Shown here piece after piece: positions 37,440 to 48,552 of a stretch of DNA of 64,000 bases. The stretch is from positions 101,457,239 through 101,521,238 of the forward strand of contig NC_134705.1 of the NCBI RefSeq assembly GCF_043290135.1, in the 5' to 3' direction. The notes below the pieces were generated by a model. That model saw only the letters and a list, made by a program, of their open reading frames with translations, had not been told where the DNA came from and did no database searches. The position numbers and the translations under genes were made by a program. The stretch is from Rhipicephalus microplus (Eukaryota > Arthropoda > Arachnida > Ixodida > Ixodidae). Each line of letters starts with the position of its first letter. Position 1 is the stretch's first letter.

Positions 37440-37680
37440 GATTTATTGATATGTGGAGTTCAAGATCCCAAAACCAGCATATGATTATGAGAGACGCCGT
37501 AGTGGAGGGTTCGGGAAATTTTGACCACCAGGGGTTTTTTAACCTGCGCCCGAATCTGAGCACACGGGCCTACAACATTTCCGCCTCCATCAGAAACGCA
37601 GCCACCGTAGCCGGGATTTGATCCCGCGACCTGTGGGTCAGCAGCCGAGTACCTTAGCCACTAGACCACCGCGGCAGGGC
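37440..37680 (-). mobile_element. SINE, Ruka-like, reverse orientation
   Basis: Reverse complement of the same family: 'gagagacgccgtagtggagggtt', 'gcccgaatctgagcacacgggcc' and head 'ggtctagtggctaaggtactcggctgctgac'. Its B box reads GGGATCAAATCCC, a change from TTCGAATCC. Confidence 0.9.
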
Positions 37681-37694
37681 CATGCGCGAACACA

Positions 37695-37735
37695 AGCACT
37701 GTATGTTGTTGTTGTTGTTGTTGTTGTGCTTTATT
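37695..37735. repeat. (TTG)n
   Basis: About eight TTG units followed by 'tgctttattgattg', just upstream of the 3' LTR of element 3. Confidence 0.85.
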
Positions 37736-38203
37736 GATTGTAGTTAGTGTTTATTGTTTTTATTATCGTGCCTTCATCTTTTGTTAAAGCAACAATACGA
37801 TGCTTTTTTCAGTGGGAGACAACGCCTTGTTCCTTTCTTCAAGTTTGTTTCTCAACCTGTTACGCTACGTTCAGCGCAACGTATACAATGCTCAAGAAGC
37901 TTCGAGGGTGTAGTAGATCAATTTGTTAAGAATACACCGACATTGTGAACATTACAGGTTATTCTGGAACCTATGGCGCCGCTAGCGATAACGCTAGAAC
38001 ATTCCGTGGCTGGTGTAAATAAGGCGACGCGCTTCCCTGCTTGTCTGCTGATCGACGGCCGATGCTCTGCTCGCCGCTATCAGTGCCAGTGTTTTGCTGT
38101 AATCTGAAGTTTTTTTTTATGTGGCCACAAGCTAGGCTTGAATGAACAGTTTTTCATAAGACCTGCCGTTTTATCTCTTCGTCCACGTCACGACCCTGTG
38201 ACA

Positions 38204-38425
38204 ATATATTTTACGGCGTCAAATCTGTGAAGAAAGTACTCCAGCGCAGCTGTGGTGGACCCCGTCATAAAAAAAAAGCCTTTGTGCTAAAATATTTAAA
38301 AGGTCTTCTTTTCTACCTTTTGCTGTGACTGCTGCACGTCCCCCCGCCAACCTGGCGGTATTTTTGGCGAGCCGACCCACGTTTGTATTTATTCAATTTT
38401 TTTAGTTAGGTACGACCCAGACAAG
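38204..38425 (+). other. Intron end before Kunitz B
   Basis: Unique sequence ending in a strong pyrimidine tract (ttattcaatttttttag at 38389-38405). Three AGs (38405, 38409, 38425) compete as acceptor. Confidence 0.5.
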
Positions 38426-38596
38426 ATCCGTGTCTGCGTCCACCTGGCAGGAGATGGTGTCCGAACACGCCAAAATATGCTGGAATGTGGTATTTTGACA
38501 AGAAAACGGAAAGATGTGTCCGTTTCAATTATCGCGAATGTGCCTTGGAACGAAATGTGTTTTCAACCTGCGACAAGTGCAAGAAAGAGTGTCAGC
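38426..38596 (+). CDS. Gene 1 exon 4: Kunitz domain B
   Basis: If the acceptor is AG at 38424-38425, the exon is 171 nt, phase 1-1, ending C|gtaagt. Taking the junction Asp as residue 1, cysteines are at 3, 12, 31, 39, 49, 52 and 56. The spacings C1-C2 9, C3-C4 8, C4-C5 13 and C5-C6 4 are those of BPTI, with three extra residues between C2 and C3 and one extra cysteine at 49. WYFD-x-KT-x-RC and F-x-Y are Kunitz hallmarks. The usual GG-N core is replaced by EC-ALERNVF. The nearer strong acceptor at 38409 would put the domain in the wrong phase, so either the weak site is used or the exon is damaged by one base. Confidence 0.8.
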
Positions 38597-41005
38597 GTAA
38601 GTTTAAAGTCAGAAGGTTTCTTCTTTCTAAGAAATAACAAAAAAAAGAATCTAGAGGAGTCCAGCTGTACCACTATACGTATTACAGTGAATGACAATAT
38701 AGGCAACGTATGTATGTTTTTGATTTCTCAGTAGAAGACAAACGCATCGACAGTAGGGATAAGGTTGTTGCTTGCAACGAGTCAGAAGCTCTAACACGCA
38801 TTGCGGATAATTCTGACTATTCTTGAAGAGTTCACCTATTTTTTTCTTTCGTCCATGATCGTGCTGGTAAATTCACACAAGACTATAGGCCACGTTGCGC
38901 ATTGTTTATTTCATGGAACGCTGATGCATGGCTTTTTGTTGCCCGTAAACACGAAGTGCACTTCTTCCACAGGAATTGCTCCAAGTATCAGAACAGAGTT
39001 CAGTGAATTACGAGTGCATAGCGTCTTTCATTCGTTTTTTTTTCGCGCTGCAGTTTCACTCAACGTTGTTCTTAGCATTGGAACTAGCTATACACAGCGT
39101 CATACTAGTCTCCAGTGGAAAATATCCTGAAAACCTTGAAGATCCTTGAATAGCGACACTGAACGCAAACGAATCTGTTTCTTTGGAGCTCATTAATCCT
39201 TCGGGCACCAATTTTACTATCTGCTTCTAAATAAATAGCTGATTTTCTTACGTCAGCTCCCGCTCATATTCACTTTGAGGGAAATGGTGACACCTAAAGG
39301 ATTAACAATGCATGCCAGCCGCAATTGGACGAATGTTCAAAAGAAGAATGCTCGTCGATTACTTCTACACCCACGAAGCTCATCCTTTTAACGGATTTGA
39401 ATTTGAGCATGTGTGAATGCACTCATACCACTCGTCCACTACACGCTGGCTTGATCAGATGCACACAAATGAATCCAACATACATTGAGTCGATGCAAAG
39501 CATAGGTGGTATTTTAAGAACCACTGGATAGCTGCTGAATGGAAACTTGTCTCCTGAAGAGGTGTGTGTTTTTCCGTAAACAATGATTTATATAAGGTTC
39601 CTTCATTGTTACTAGTTCGGGCAGTGTCCTCACATTACCGACTTGATCATTGCTAAAACTTAAATTTGCGTTAAACTAGAAGAGTTGGAAGAACTTGTAA
39701 ATGCGTATTATCTATTGTTGGCTCCTCCTACCATAACTACCGGTACGTCATACAGGCTTTATCATTAAACGTTTCCGGAATGTTTACAAACCAGGAAAAT
39801 TCAATATTTGTCTGGTTCCTTCACATTTACTTTTATATACGAGGCATCTTACGTCGGCTAAAAACATAACATCCTAGTTAAATTAGGGTCATTTAGTGAA
39901 ATTTGTAATAAGAAAGCTAGGTGGTTAATTTAAATAATAAAGTGGATCCGAAGAAACCATTACAGCTTTGAGGTGTAGAAACCGTCGCCTCTAGTAAATA
40001 TTAGGATATAATAAATTCAGTGAAAGAGAAGAGTGAAAGCTAAAGCGGACCACCCATGAGTGCAGCAACAAGACGAGCAGAACGACGTCACTGCTCTAGT
40101 CAGCGGTTACAAAGGTGTATTGTTCAGAGATTAATTGTGAGTTACGCTTGGTATAATGCGAGCAATGCCCACGCATCCACTCCAAGTAAATTGATCATTC
40201 GTATAATGGCCCTTATTTATTCTGGATGTCTCAGAAGAATATCAGTTACACTCTCTTGAATTTCAGTGTTAGTTTCGCCCCTGATTATGGTTCAATATCG
40301 ATTACTTCGCAATTATTGCTAGACGCCACCTTCTCAAAATCTTCATGCTCCTGTGGATTCTTCAAGACAGCGACTGATATTTTTTGAATCAGCAGACAAA
40401 TTTGTCTCCAAAAATTTAAAATGCAATTAACCCATATTTTCAATTGTCTACCGAATATTGGTTTTAGCCATGTTAATATGCATGCAACTACAGAAGTAAA
40501 CGTCAGGTAATAGGCCAAGTCTCACAATGTTTGTATTTTTGGATATCTGGTATTCCAATATGGCATTTGCAAAGCTAGACAGAAACCTTGAGGTAATGTT
40601 TTACTTGAAATGTGAAACTTATAAGATATAATACACACTGACGATCTTCGGAATATCTTGGTAGGCAGCGTAGTGTGCAGGATATTGTTTTTTGAAGCGT
40701 CTTTATTTGCGGACAGTCAAAAGAATTCTGAAATGTTAACAATACCAGATGTGGGGAGGCAATTATAGCATGCTGTCTATAGCTCTAGGGGACAACAAAA
40801 GCTAGTGATTATAATATGCTTTTTAATATAATGTGTTGCCATGCAATTATCAAACAAAGGGTTATTGTACACTGTATAATATTTAAGGAAACCAAAGTTA
40901 AATCATTCAGTGTTCTCAAAACATGCGTAATTCACATAAATGTATTCTCTCTTTTCATGTTACATGCTCACAGACATTTTCACAAATCACTTTTTTTTCT
41001 TTCAG
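38597..41005 (+). other. Intron 4
   Basis: AT-rich. It contains the block similar to the one after Kunitz A (39178-39330). A strong acceptor at about 39050 ('tttttttttcgcgctgcag') opens a phase-compatible frame to a TGA at 39128, but without further support. No other gene. Confidence 0.4.
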
Positions 41006-41040
41006 GTCACATGCATGTGCTTCAGAAGTGCCCAGAGTAG
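41006..41040 (+). CDS. Gene 1 last exon (short C-terminal tail)
   Basis: An excellent acceptor (cttttttttctttcag) is followed by two bases, ten codons ending LQKCPE and TAG. In phase 1 it joins Kunitz B and adds a short tail with one cysteine. The 3' UTR continues to the signals at 41142 and 41200. Confidence 0.55.
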
Positions 41041-41141
41041 AACCAACATCAATGCTAAGCTGCAAATTACGAGGGAGACGTTTTTATTACTGTGGAACTC
41101 ACTAACAAATTTTCCAGTGGTGACCCGCTTCAGCTATAGGA

Positions 41142-41205
41142 AATAAAAAAACCAAAAGAATATTTCAGGTATGATATACCTTCGCATACCTATTTGTACA
41201 ATAAA
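41142..41205 (+). terminator. Polyadenylation signals of gene 1
   Basis: AATAAA occurs at 41142-41147 and again at 41200-41205, followed by a GT-containing stretch (gatgtggtt). The resulting 3' UTR would be about 110-190 bases. Confidence 0.5.
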
Positions 41206-41220
41206 AAGCGTCTTTGAAAA

Positions 41221-41628
41221 GATGTGGTTCAATTTATTCCTTCCTTAGCCTTGCCATGAAGTTTTTTGCATAAATTTTGCCAAGTGAGGTTTTACATCAA
41301 GATACGTTAAGTTTTTTTCAACGCGGCTTGGCAAGCATTATTTAGTCATTTTGAATCAGGCGAAGTGCTAGCAGAAGAACGATTACATGCCGAGTTGAAG
41401 CTGTTTAATATTGACTGCAGTATACATAGGCCCGTATAACTGCTTATCAAGACACCCATGATTGTTTTTTTTCTTCTATCGGAGCAGTCTTGCTTTCTCT
41501 GCGAATGCAAATGTAACTTGCGACTCTGTTTGTTTTTCACGCGTGCCCTGTGGCACCACATTAAGGTCACTCGTGGTGGCCAGGCATGGTAGGTGAATCC
41601 GAAATTTGCAGTATTAAGGAGAACCGCG
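41221..41628. other. Unique sequence
   Basis: No gene seen. 41346-41700 has minus-strand open text without a domain. Confidence 0.4.
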
Positions 41629-41860
41629 GTGGAGCTGTGTTCATGGTGTTCGACTGCTGGCCCATATGTAGTGGTTTTGGTCCCGATCGTGCTTGTAGAT
41701 TTTGATAAAGGCAAAATGTTAGAGCTATCTTTACCCTAAAACGTTAGTGCACGTTAAAAGACACCAGACGGTTTGAATTTACTGGAGCTCTCCATTACGG
41801 CGTCTCTCACAATCGGATTGTGGCTTCGGAATGAAAATCCGCAGATTTATTACACCATCG
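41629..41860 (+). mobile_element. SINE, Ruka-like, very old
   Basis: Recognisable pieces only: 'accgcggtggagctg', 'gttcgactgctggccc', 'tgcacgttaaaagacacc', 'ctggagctctccattacggcgtctctcacaatc', and 'tgtggcttcggaatgaaaatcc'. Strongly diverged. Confidence 0.65.
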
Positions 41861-43590
41861 TCATACGGAAGCTACGCAAACCATTTGTCGTAAATGAAGA
41901 GTGCAACATGTAAGCAATATATCTTGGGGGTGCTAAGTCATCAATTATTTTAGGTAGGAAAAAACTTCAAGTCAAATATCGTGAAATGGACTGCCCGTAT
42001 AGCGGCAGACGTACTGGCAGTTGATATTTAAAATTTCAAAATTAAAAACAACGTTTTTAAATGATATAGTCGTGCATAGAACTGCAACCTAGCTTGATTT
42101 TTGTGAGAAATAAAAAACAGTCTCCCCGTAAACGGAATTTTTCTAAAACATAATGCAGCACAAGCCAATTGGCGAGAAACTTTTTCGCGAATGATGTCTT
42201 AGTGCTTAACAAAGAGATGTCATACCTACTCGAACTGCATGTATGGTATAAAAGCTTCAGAAAACTCCACGAATCGGTGACTTGAATTTAAGATGTCCAC
42301 TTTACACTACAGGCAAAAAAAATAAAAGACCAAGCTAGCTGAAGAAAGATTTTCGAGCGATCGCGGCAGCATGCATACCATCTACTGAGAGAAAGGTGAT
42401 GACTTTCGCTTCCGATAGGTCTTAGGCGATTGCATACGGAACTGTGTGAGCGTTCTAAACTGACGTGAAGCACATCGCTACAACTGGGTTTGCTTGACGA
42501 ACAGGGTACACCCGCAAAAGGGATGAACTATGCTAGCCTGTCCCCTGTAGGCACACAATGGGGAGCAGCGGGAGCATGAACCACACGGTGCGTCAAATAA
42601 AGAGCGGCACCATCTCGTTACAGAAATGATAGCTACAAGACCACTTTGCAATGTGAGCTCACCTCTGTCGCCAATGGTCTTTTTTTGCGACAACTACATT
42701 TAAGAGCCACATGTCACGATCTAAATGTTTAGGCGTGCATAGCGGTGGTAGTGCCGATGATATGGCGCATTCACACAAGCTGTAACCGATGCTTCTCAAT
42801 AAACTCCACCTATGATCCGTAGCGATCCTTCTAAATTTTGCCTCACATAAACGTTCACACTGTTCTGGGAACTCGTCTTCCTGCGTACCTCTGACCATCA
42901 TTGCTCAATGACCCAACTCGAAGGAGATGCAGCTTTAGTGCAGAGATAATGGACAGTGACAGTGACAAGAGTCTTGCTGAGGCGTTTTGAGAAATTGATA
43001 CTGGCAGCTATGAATATTGTAGCGAATCGGTACTCTGAGTTCACTGTTCAAGAGTGAAACATTTTAGGGCTCGTCTGGATGTAAATATCTTCTTCTTTAG
43101 GCTTAAAGCCTTTTTCTTAACACAGCACACACAAACCAGCTCCAACGCTCACCGTCATATAGCTACGCACTAGTTCAGCTAACAATATTTGCACGTACAG
43201 CTATATTACGCATTTGATGTTACGAAATCGACTCCTGTAGGCGATATGCAGTTGATGTCGACATTTCGTCTGCGAACGGCACCACCTCCCCGGCTTTTTT
43301 GTCGCCGTATAGTTCACCAACAACTAGAGGACTAGCTAAACGGAGGACTCCATTTATGAAGGTAATAGAGCAAACACATAGCGGAATCTTAGGTCATATT
43401 TACCAGCTCAAAAATAGCCCTCTAGGCTTCGATATCTCCACACGTAGGGAACACTTCTAACGGGCGCCGAATGCCTATGCAGCAATCTCTTTGAACTAAA
43501 TCGTAGCATTGTGCTGTAGTCGATATCTGCCCGCTAAGAAATACATAGCAACGTCCCGTGGGATCACGCTACCAAAGCTGCGCATGATGC
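41861..43590. other. Unique sequence
   Basis: No gene recognised. A TATAAAAG at 42246 is followed only by a ten-codon frame, so it is not called as a promoter. Confidence 0.35.
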
Positions 43591-43599
43591 GTCGAGGTA

Positions 43600-44700
43600 A
43601 ATGGCCGATATAAATTTCCGATAAATGGCCGATATAAACAAAACAAAATTTTATTCTCAATTATGGCAGATCAAAACGATAGACAATTATGCACACTCGA
43701 CGATAGTTGAATACGATATGTCACCAACCAAACAATGTACTACACAGTACAATCAGCCACACTCGAAACAACGGACACAGACAACAATACGCACTACAAT
43801 GCAGTCGCATGCATTGAACAACCAAGACACTTAAAGACTAAAGAGTTAGAAAACTTATTCATTCCAAAGTTCTTGGAACAAAAGTCTGAATTATACTCTT
43901 CCGAGAATCACTCACTCAAAGTCCAGCGTTGTTGTCGTTCCGCTGCCCCCGAAGTTTGTCTTCCAGGAAACCTCGCGTCTTCAATTGGCCACTCTCCAAT
44001 CTTCAAACTTCTTCGCCGGAAACACGTCGGCTTCCCACACGCAGCTGTTGCCACGCGTCTTCGCTCGATAGCGGTAGACACACACTCTTGCCTGTAGCTC
44101 GAGATTCACCCCTCAGGTGGAAATCCTCTTCTTCTCCACTTCCTTCTTCTCCTCCTTTGTCACGGAAGACGAAAGGCTTCGCCCACAAGAAGGTTCACCC
44201 TACGCACTCTGGCGCATACTTTCTTCTTCTCCTGCTGTGTCACTAAGGACAAAACCTTCACCGACAGACACGGCGGGATAACCTACGCACTCTGGCGTTA
44301 AATTCCTTCTTCTGCTGATCTCCCATCTCGGCTGCTTGATTAAATACCTTCCGCGCAAGATTCCAGAAAGTTCTCATCATTTTGTCGGCGCGATACGCAG
44401 CGAAGTCTGGGGAAAGGGCGAGACGGTCCGACGGCCGTCCGCGACGAATGACGCAACCCGGCATCACCACGCCCCTTTCCATCTAGAACGTTCCAGGGCT
44501 TGCTCGGGCACCGATGAGAGGAGGTTCGTCGGCAAACCCACGCTTCCGAGGGGAGGGGGACGCGCACCCGGGTAGTCTTTGGATGCTTGTTTTCTTTTTT
44601 TATCGCTGACCTCGAGGCTTTCTTCCGGCGTTTCGTCGCGAGAATTTGGCTGCACGCCCTTTTTGAGCGCTCGTTTTGTGACAGACACCAACACATGCAA
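43600..44700. other. GC-rich block, probably an unnamed dispersed repeat
   Basis: GC-richer than its surroundings, with sharp edges. It contains 'cctacgcactctggcg' twice (about 44200 and 44281) in a roughly 80-bp imperfect tandem unit, and CTTCTTCT-rich stretches. It is open in several frames without a recognisable protein. The overall look is of a transposon or LTR remnant rather than a gene. Confidence 0.35.
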
Positions 44701-45173
44701 GAACCTATTACCTATGCGATAAGATTTGGAAGTGGCAAGAACACCACAATTAAGAAAAAATCTATTGAAATCCGATAAAAGCGATATATTTCAGTCATGA
44801 ACCACTACAGCTGTATTAAAGTGATAACGCCTGCTATCAAAGTGACAATGTGGTGCTACTTGCCATTGAGTGTTTGCAGCAAAGTTTAGATGCACGGATG
44901 AAAAAAAAAGAAATACGAAGACACTGCTAACTACTGGCATTTATAAAGCTTCTGCAAATTATATGGCTGGTGTTATCTCCAGTTAAAAACTGCTGGTGAA
45001 AGATTGGAAAAGTGAAAAAATATTTAGGCCATAGCGGGGAATTAATCTTGAGGGTAGTTGATTCTTTCAAGGTGACGCTTCATTAAAAAGCTGTGTTCTT
45101 TCTTTTCAGTTATCTTTGAAGTTCGCCGTGTGAGGGCTACTTATTATATTTGATGCCACTTCCACCTTATAAG

Positions 45174-45290
45174 GAACAGAGTTGATACCCTAATGTTGTT
45201 AATAAAATAGAACCAATTCATTTTTTCACTTGAATACAGAGTTGATACCTAAATATTGTGACAGAAATAGAATCAATTATTTTTTTTAAT
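45174..45290. repeat. Imperfect tandem duplication
   Basis: Two about 58-bp units beginning 'cagagttgatacc' and containing 'aatagaa-caatt'. They lie immediately upstream of the microexon acceptor. Confidence 0.7.
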
Positions 45291-45318
45291 TAGAAACAAA
45301 CCTTACGATTTATTTCAG

Positions 45319-45342
45319 CAGAAGCTTTTACATTCTCAAAAG
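45319..45342 (+). CDS. 24-nt microexon candidate
   Basis: Acceptor gatttatttcag, two bases, seven codons (EAFTFSK), one base, donor G|gtatgc; phase 1-1, 24 nt. It fits the size class of 8878-8901 and 62026-62049. No signal exon was found upstream of it within 4 kb, so it may be an alternative exon of gene 1 feeding the last exon at 51177, or the remnant of another duplicated gene. Confidence 0.45.
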
Positions 45343-48010
45343 GTATGCCTTTTTTGCACACTCCTAAGTCTATGTGCTTTGGTTGTTACTAGCTTATAAA
45401 TGGTAAAATGGTTTACATGATGGGTTGCAATAGTGCCAACTTTTATATACTAAATTTGAAAGCTCCTATTCTTTTCAGAGAGAATTGAAATATAACAGGG
45501 CAAGTAATTGACTCAGGGGATTAGTGCCAAGATGTTTTTGAAGTCCATATACACTTAGTTTTATATTTTTTCCATATATTTAATTTAGCACACTCGTTAT
45601 AAGCACGCTGTTTTTTTAAGTTCTGTTAGTGTTATACCTGGGATAATATTATTCACATTGCAGCAGAGGAAACAGAAATAGTTTTGAAAAGTGTGGTTTT
45701 CAAGTGGTCTCATGGACTGAATCGAAATACAATACAGTGAATCTCATGATTAGTCGAGATCGATTTCACGTGAAAGATTCATTGGCAAGCTGTCTTGGCT
45801 GCATTTTTTTACTCCTTGGGTCAATTGTTACTAAGTTAACATATATCTTTGTATAAACTTAGGAGCTGTCAGCATATCAAGGGCTTACCAGATATGTCAA
45901 TCGCACTGATTCTTCAGGAGTAGCTGATGGTACAATATTATGCCTGCACTCACACCTGTGCAATTAAAAGCACAGACTTCAGGTTTATCAAAATCAGGTG
46001 CATGCCACAGTGCCATGATGCGCATATCACACCTTCTGCCAGGTAAAACAGCACTTCAGTGTAGCTTGTTGAGTCATATATGAGTACAAATATAGTGTTT
46101 ATTATATTATTTTGAACAAGGAGAGCCATAATTGTAAACACATTCGACATTGCTTCAATACAATGTCTGGTTAGTCTTTTCTGGAGCATTTACATCCACT
46201 AGTGTGGCTATGTACACCACCTGGAATTGCAAGGTTCAAATGCAACTGCAACTGATATTTACTGTATCTCTTCATTGAAATTTTTTGATTGTTGTAAAGC
46301 TGCTATTATTAGCAACAGATGCACTGTTGTACTGTCTCCTTAATGCTTACTCACAGATTTCCTGGGTGCATTCTTGCTGTTCCTGAGTGAACATAGGCAG
46401 TGAATCACATGTGGGTCATACCCACATTCCACAGACAGGAGTGGGCAGGTATGCACACACATGACTGATGAAAAAGGTTTGACATCGTGTTAGACAAGCG
46501 TGCCACATTATTCATGTCACACTATGACTGTTCATGCCACAAGCACCTTGGTGACCTGATGTAGCAGAAATTTGTGTCACCGCTTCACCAGCGAATTATC
46601 AAGCGCCATTGTTTTCGCTGCAACATCCACTGCCAATTCTGGACGGTTCAGCGTTCAGTCCAGCAACATGGAACACTGACAGGTGATCAAGCAGCTCATA
46701 GGCACACCCGTATTTCGTTGCATGAGGCTATAGCACTACAGTCAAGCTTTAACACTAATTGTTAATGTTCTTCTACGTTAGTGAGTGTGAAACAAACCTG
46801 TACAATGTAGATGATGTTCAGTTTGTTGTCTATATCTAGTTTGAAATTTGCCTTCGACATTTCACATTCCAAACATAGCCTTCGAAAGGTCACCTTAAAG
46901 ACCCGCAGTTGTAATTTCTGTGTTGAATTTTACACTGGCAATCTCGAGCCATAGTGAGTGCAAACATTTAGGGCTGGCAGCTTAGCAAGAGTATTGTAAA
47001 TATTTCTGGCACATTCTTACTGTCTTGGACAACGTACTAAATTGGAGAGCTAGAGCACAAAAAGTCATAATGGCACCCACTAAGGTATCCAAGTTTTCGT
47101 TTGTTATTTGACATGCTTCAGTAGGATGAGTGGCAGTGCCATGAATGAGTTTGCATAAAAAGTCAGACTATACCTTGAATTTGAGAGTGCATGCTTAGGC
47201 CACTTTTCAACTATGAAGAACAGAACCATTATTGCCAACTTGTATAACAATTAGGAAGTTTAATCTGTGATGAGCACCAGTTTTCTGTTGCAAGGCAAGG
47301 CCTCTAGCTTGAAGTTCGTAACAGCATTTGCAAATATGAGTGCGGCTTTTGTAAGTTTTTTCACGTCACACAAGACTTAGAGGCCTTTTGACTTCTTACA
47401 TTTGTTACTTGATATGGGTTCTCATTGATGCATTGTTTCCACACTTGTCTACAGCTCTTGATAGGGTTTGTCGCTAAATATTCTACTTACACAGCAAAAG
47501 ATTCCTCTGAATTTGTTCACTTGGGTTGAAGACCTCTGTTTACATCTGTTAATAAAGACAACTTTTCTTCTGCTTATGTGACATCTGCTGTATTCCAAGG
47601 AAGTGTGCTCAGTGGAGGCCTGTAGCCAGAGAGGTGCCCCAAAAGTTTGTGCCCCCCCCCCCCCAAATTCGCGTGTTGTGGGTTGTCCTACTGAGCGTAA
47701 GTAATCAAAAAGGTCATTTTTCATGGCGATCAACATGTGCCTACCCGCCCCTCTTAAAAACATTCCTGGATACGGGGCTGTTTCTTTATGAGCTCGTTAT
47801 TTCTTCCTGCTCGTACTACATTGTTTATTTTTGCCTCAAATTGTCTGCATGTGTATGAAATACAAGGTGTTTCAAGAAACGTGTCCAATATTCTTTAAAA
47901 ATTAAAGAAAGGAGGCACTTGCGTGTTAGTTGTGGCATTGCCTTTTCTGTCACAAAAGAAATCTTCAGATCGGCACAAATGTTAATTGCGGCAGTAATTA
48001 GAGCAAACAA
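45343..48010. other. Unique AT-rich sequence
   Basis: No gene recognised. A poly-C run at about 47650-47663 follows 'gcctgtagccagag'. Confidence 0.4.
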
Positions 48011-48552
48011 GACAATTACCGTTTTTACCAGTCGTATTAGCCGGTCGAGTCAAATGGGCAAATTTAAGTTCTTTCTACGAATACTCTAGAGCCACTGTGA
48101 AATTCTGAAAAAGTAGCCACTGATAATCCCCGTTAAGTGATGCAATCTGCCTTATTTAGCTGTAGAAATGAAAACTGATGCACCAGACAGCACATCTACC
48201 ATTCCTTTCGACAACGCTCTCAATGATGACACTGTTCGTCTAGCGGTTATCAACGGTCAATTTAGACACTTTGCTTTGTGCTTGCTTATCACCGCTCAAC
48301 TAATCTTCTCCCCCAATGCAAGAGAAACAGTGTCGCCGTGGAGGGCATTGTTGAAGTGAATGGTATATGCACTGTTTGGTGCATCAGTTTTGGTTTTGCT
48401 AGCTAAATTGAGCAGAATGCATCACTCTGCGGTGATTACCAGTGGTCGCTTTTCCTAAATTTTAAACTGGCCATGAACTATCTTTAGGAAGGGGTTCAAT
48501 TCACCCATTCGACCCGACCGGCTATTTGCACTGGGTAAATAGATAGTTGTGT
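48011..48552. mobile_element. Foldback element, about 540 bp
   Basis: The arms pair imperfectly over roughly 230 bases: 'agacaattaccg' with 'tagatagttgtg', 'ttagccggtcgagtc' with 'gacccgaccggctat', 'agtgatgca' with 'tgcatcact', 'aaaactgatgcacca' (48171) with 'tggtgcatcagtttt' (48379) perfectly, and 'accattc' with 'gaatggt'. Only about 90 bases remain unpaired in the middle. No transposase. Confidence 0.8.

Larger units (their letters stand above)
32156..38203 (+). mobile_element. Ty3/gypsy LTR retrotransposon, element 3 (decayed)
   Basis: Diverged LTRs at about 32156-32535 and 37815-38203 share 'ctacgttcagcg', 'cgataacgctagaaca', 'gtgccagtg' and 'ttgctgtaatctg'. The 3' LTR ends CTGTGACA followed by ATATATT. 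The interior has gag, protease, RT, RNase H and integrase remnants in order but full of stops and frameshifts. A SINE interrupts the integrase and another lies just before the 3' LTR. LTR boundaries are approximate. It is the oldest of the full LTR elements. Confidence 0.85.

Noticed and set aside
38974..38985. 12-nt candidate exon (ccacag | ... | gtatca)
   Set aside because: Too short and the donor is weak; expected by chance in this much AT-rich sequence.
42246..42330. TATAAAAG followed by an ATG
   Set aside because: The frame is ten codons, no donor follows and nothing aligns with the promoters of genes 1 and 2.
44003..44700. Overlapping ORFs on both strands in the GC-rich block
   Set aside because: Open frames in GC-rich DNA without domains; reported as an unknown block instead.
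47650..47663. Poly-C run (also at about 49704) as a regulatory element
   Set aside because: Simple homopolymer, likely slippage; no associated feature.
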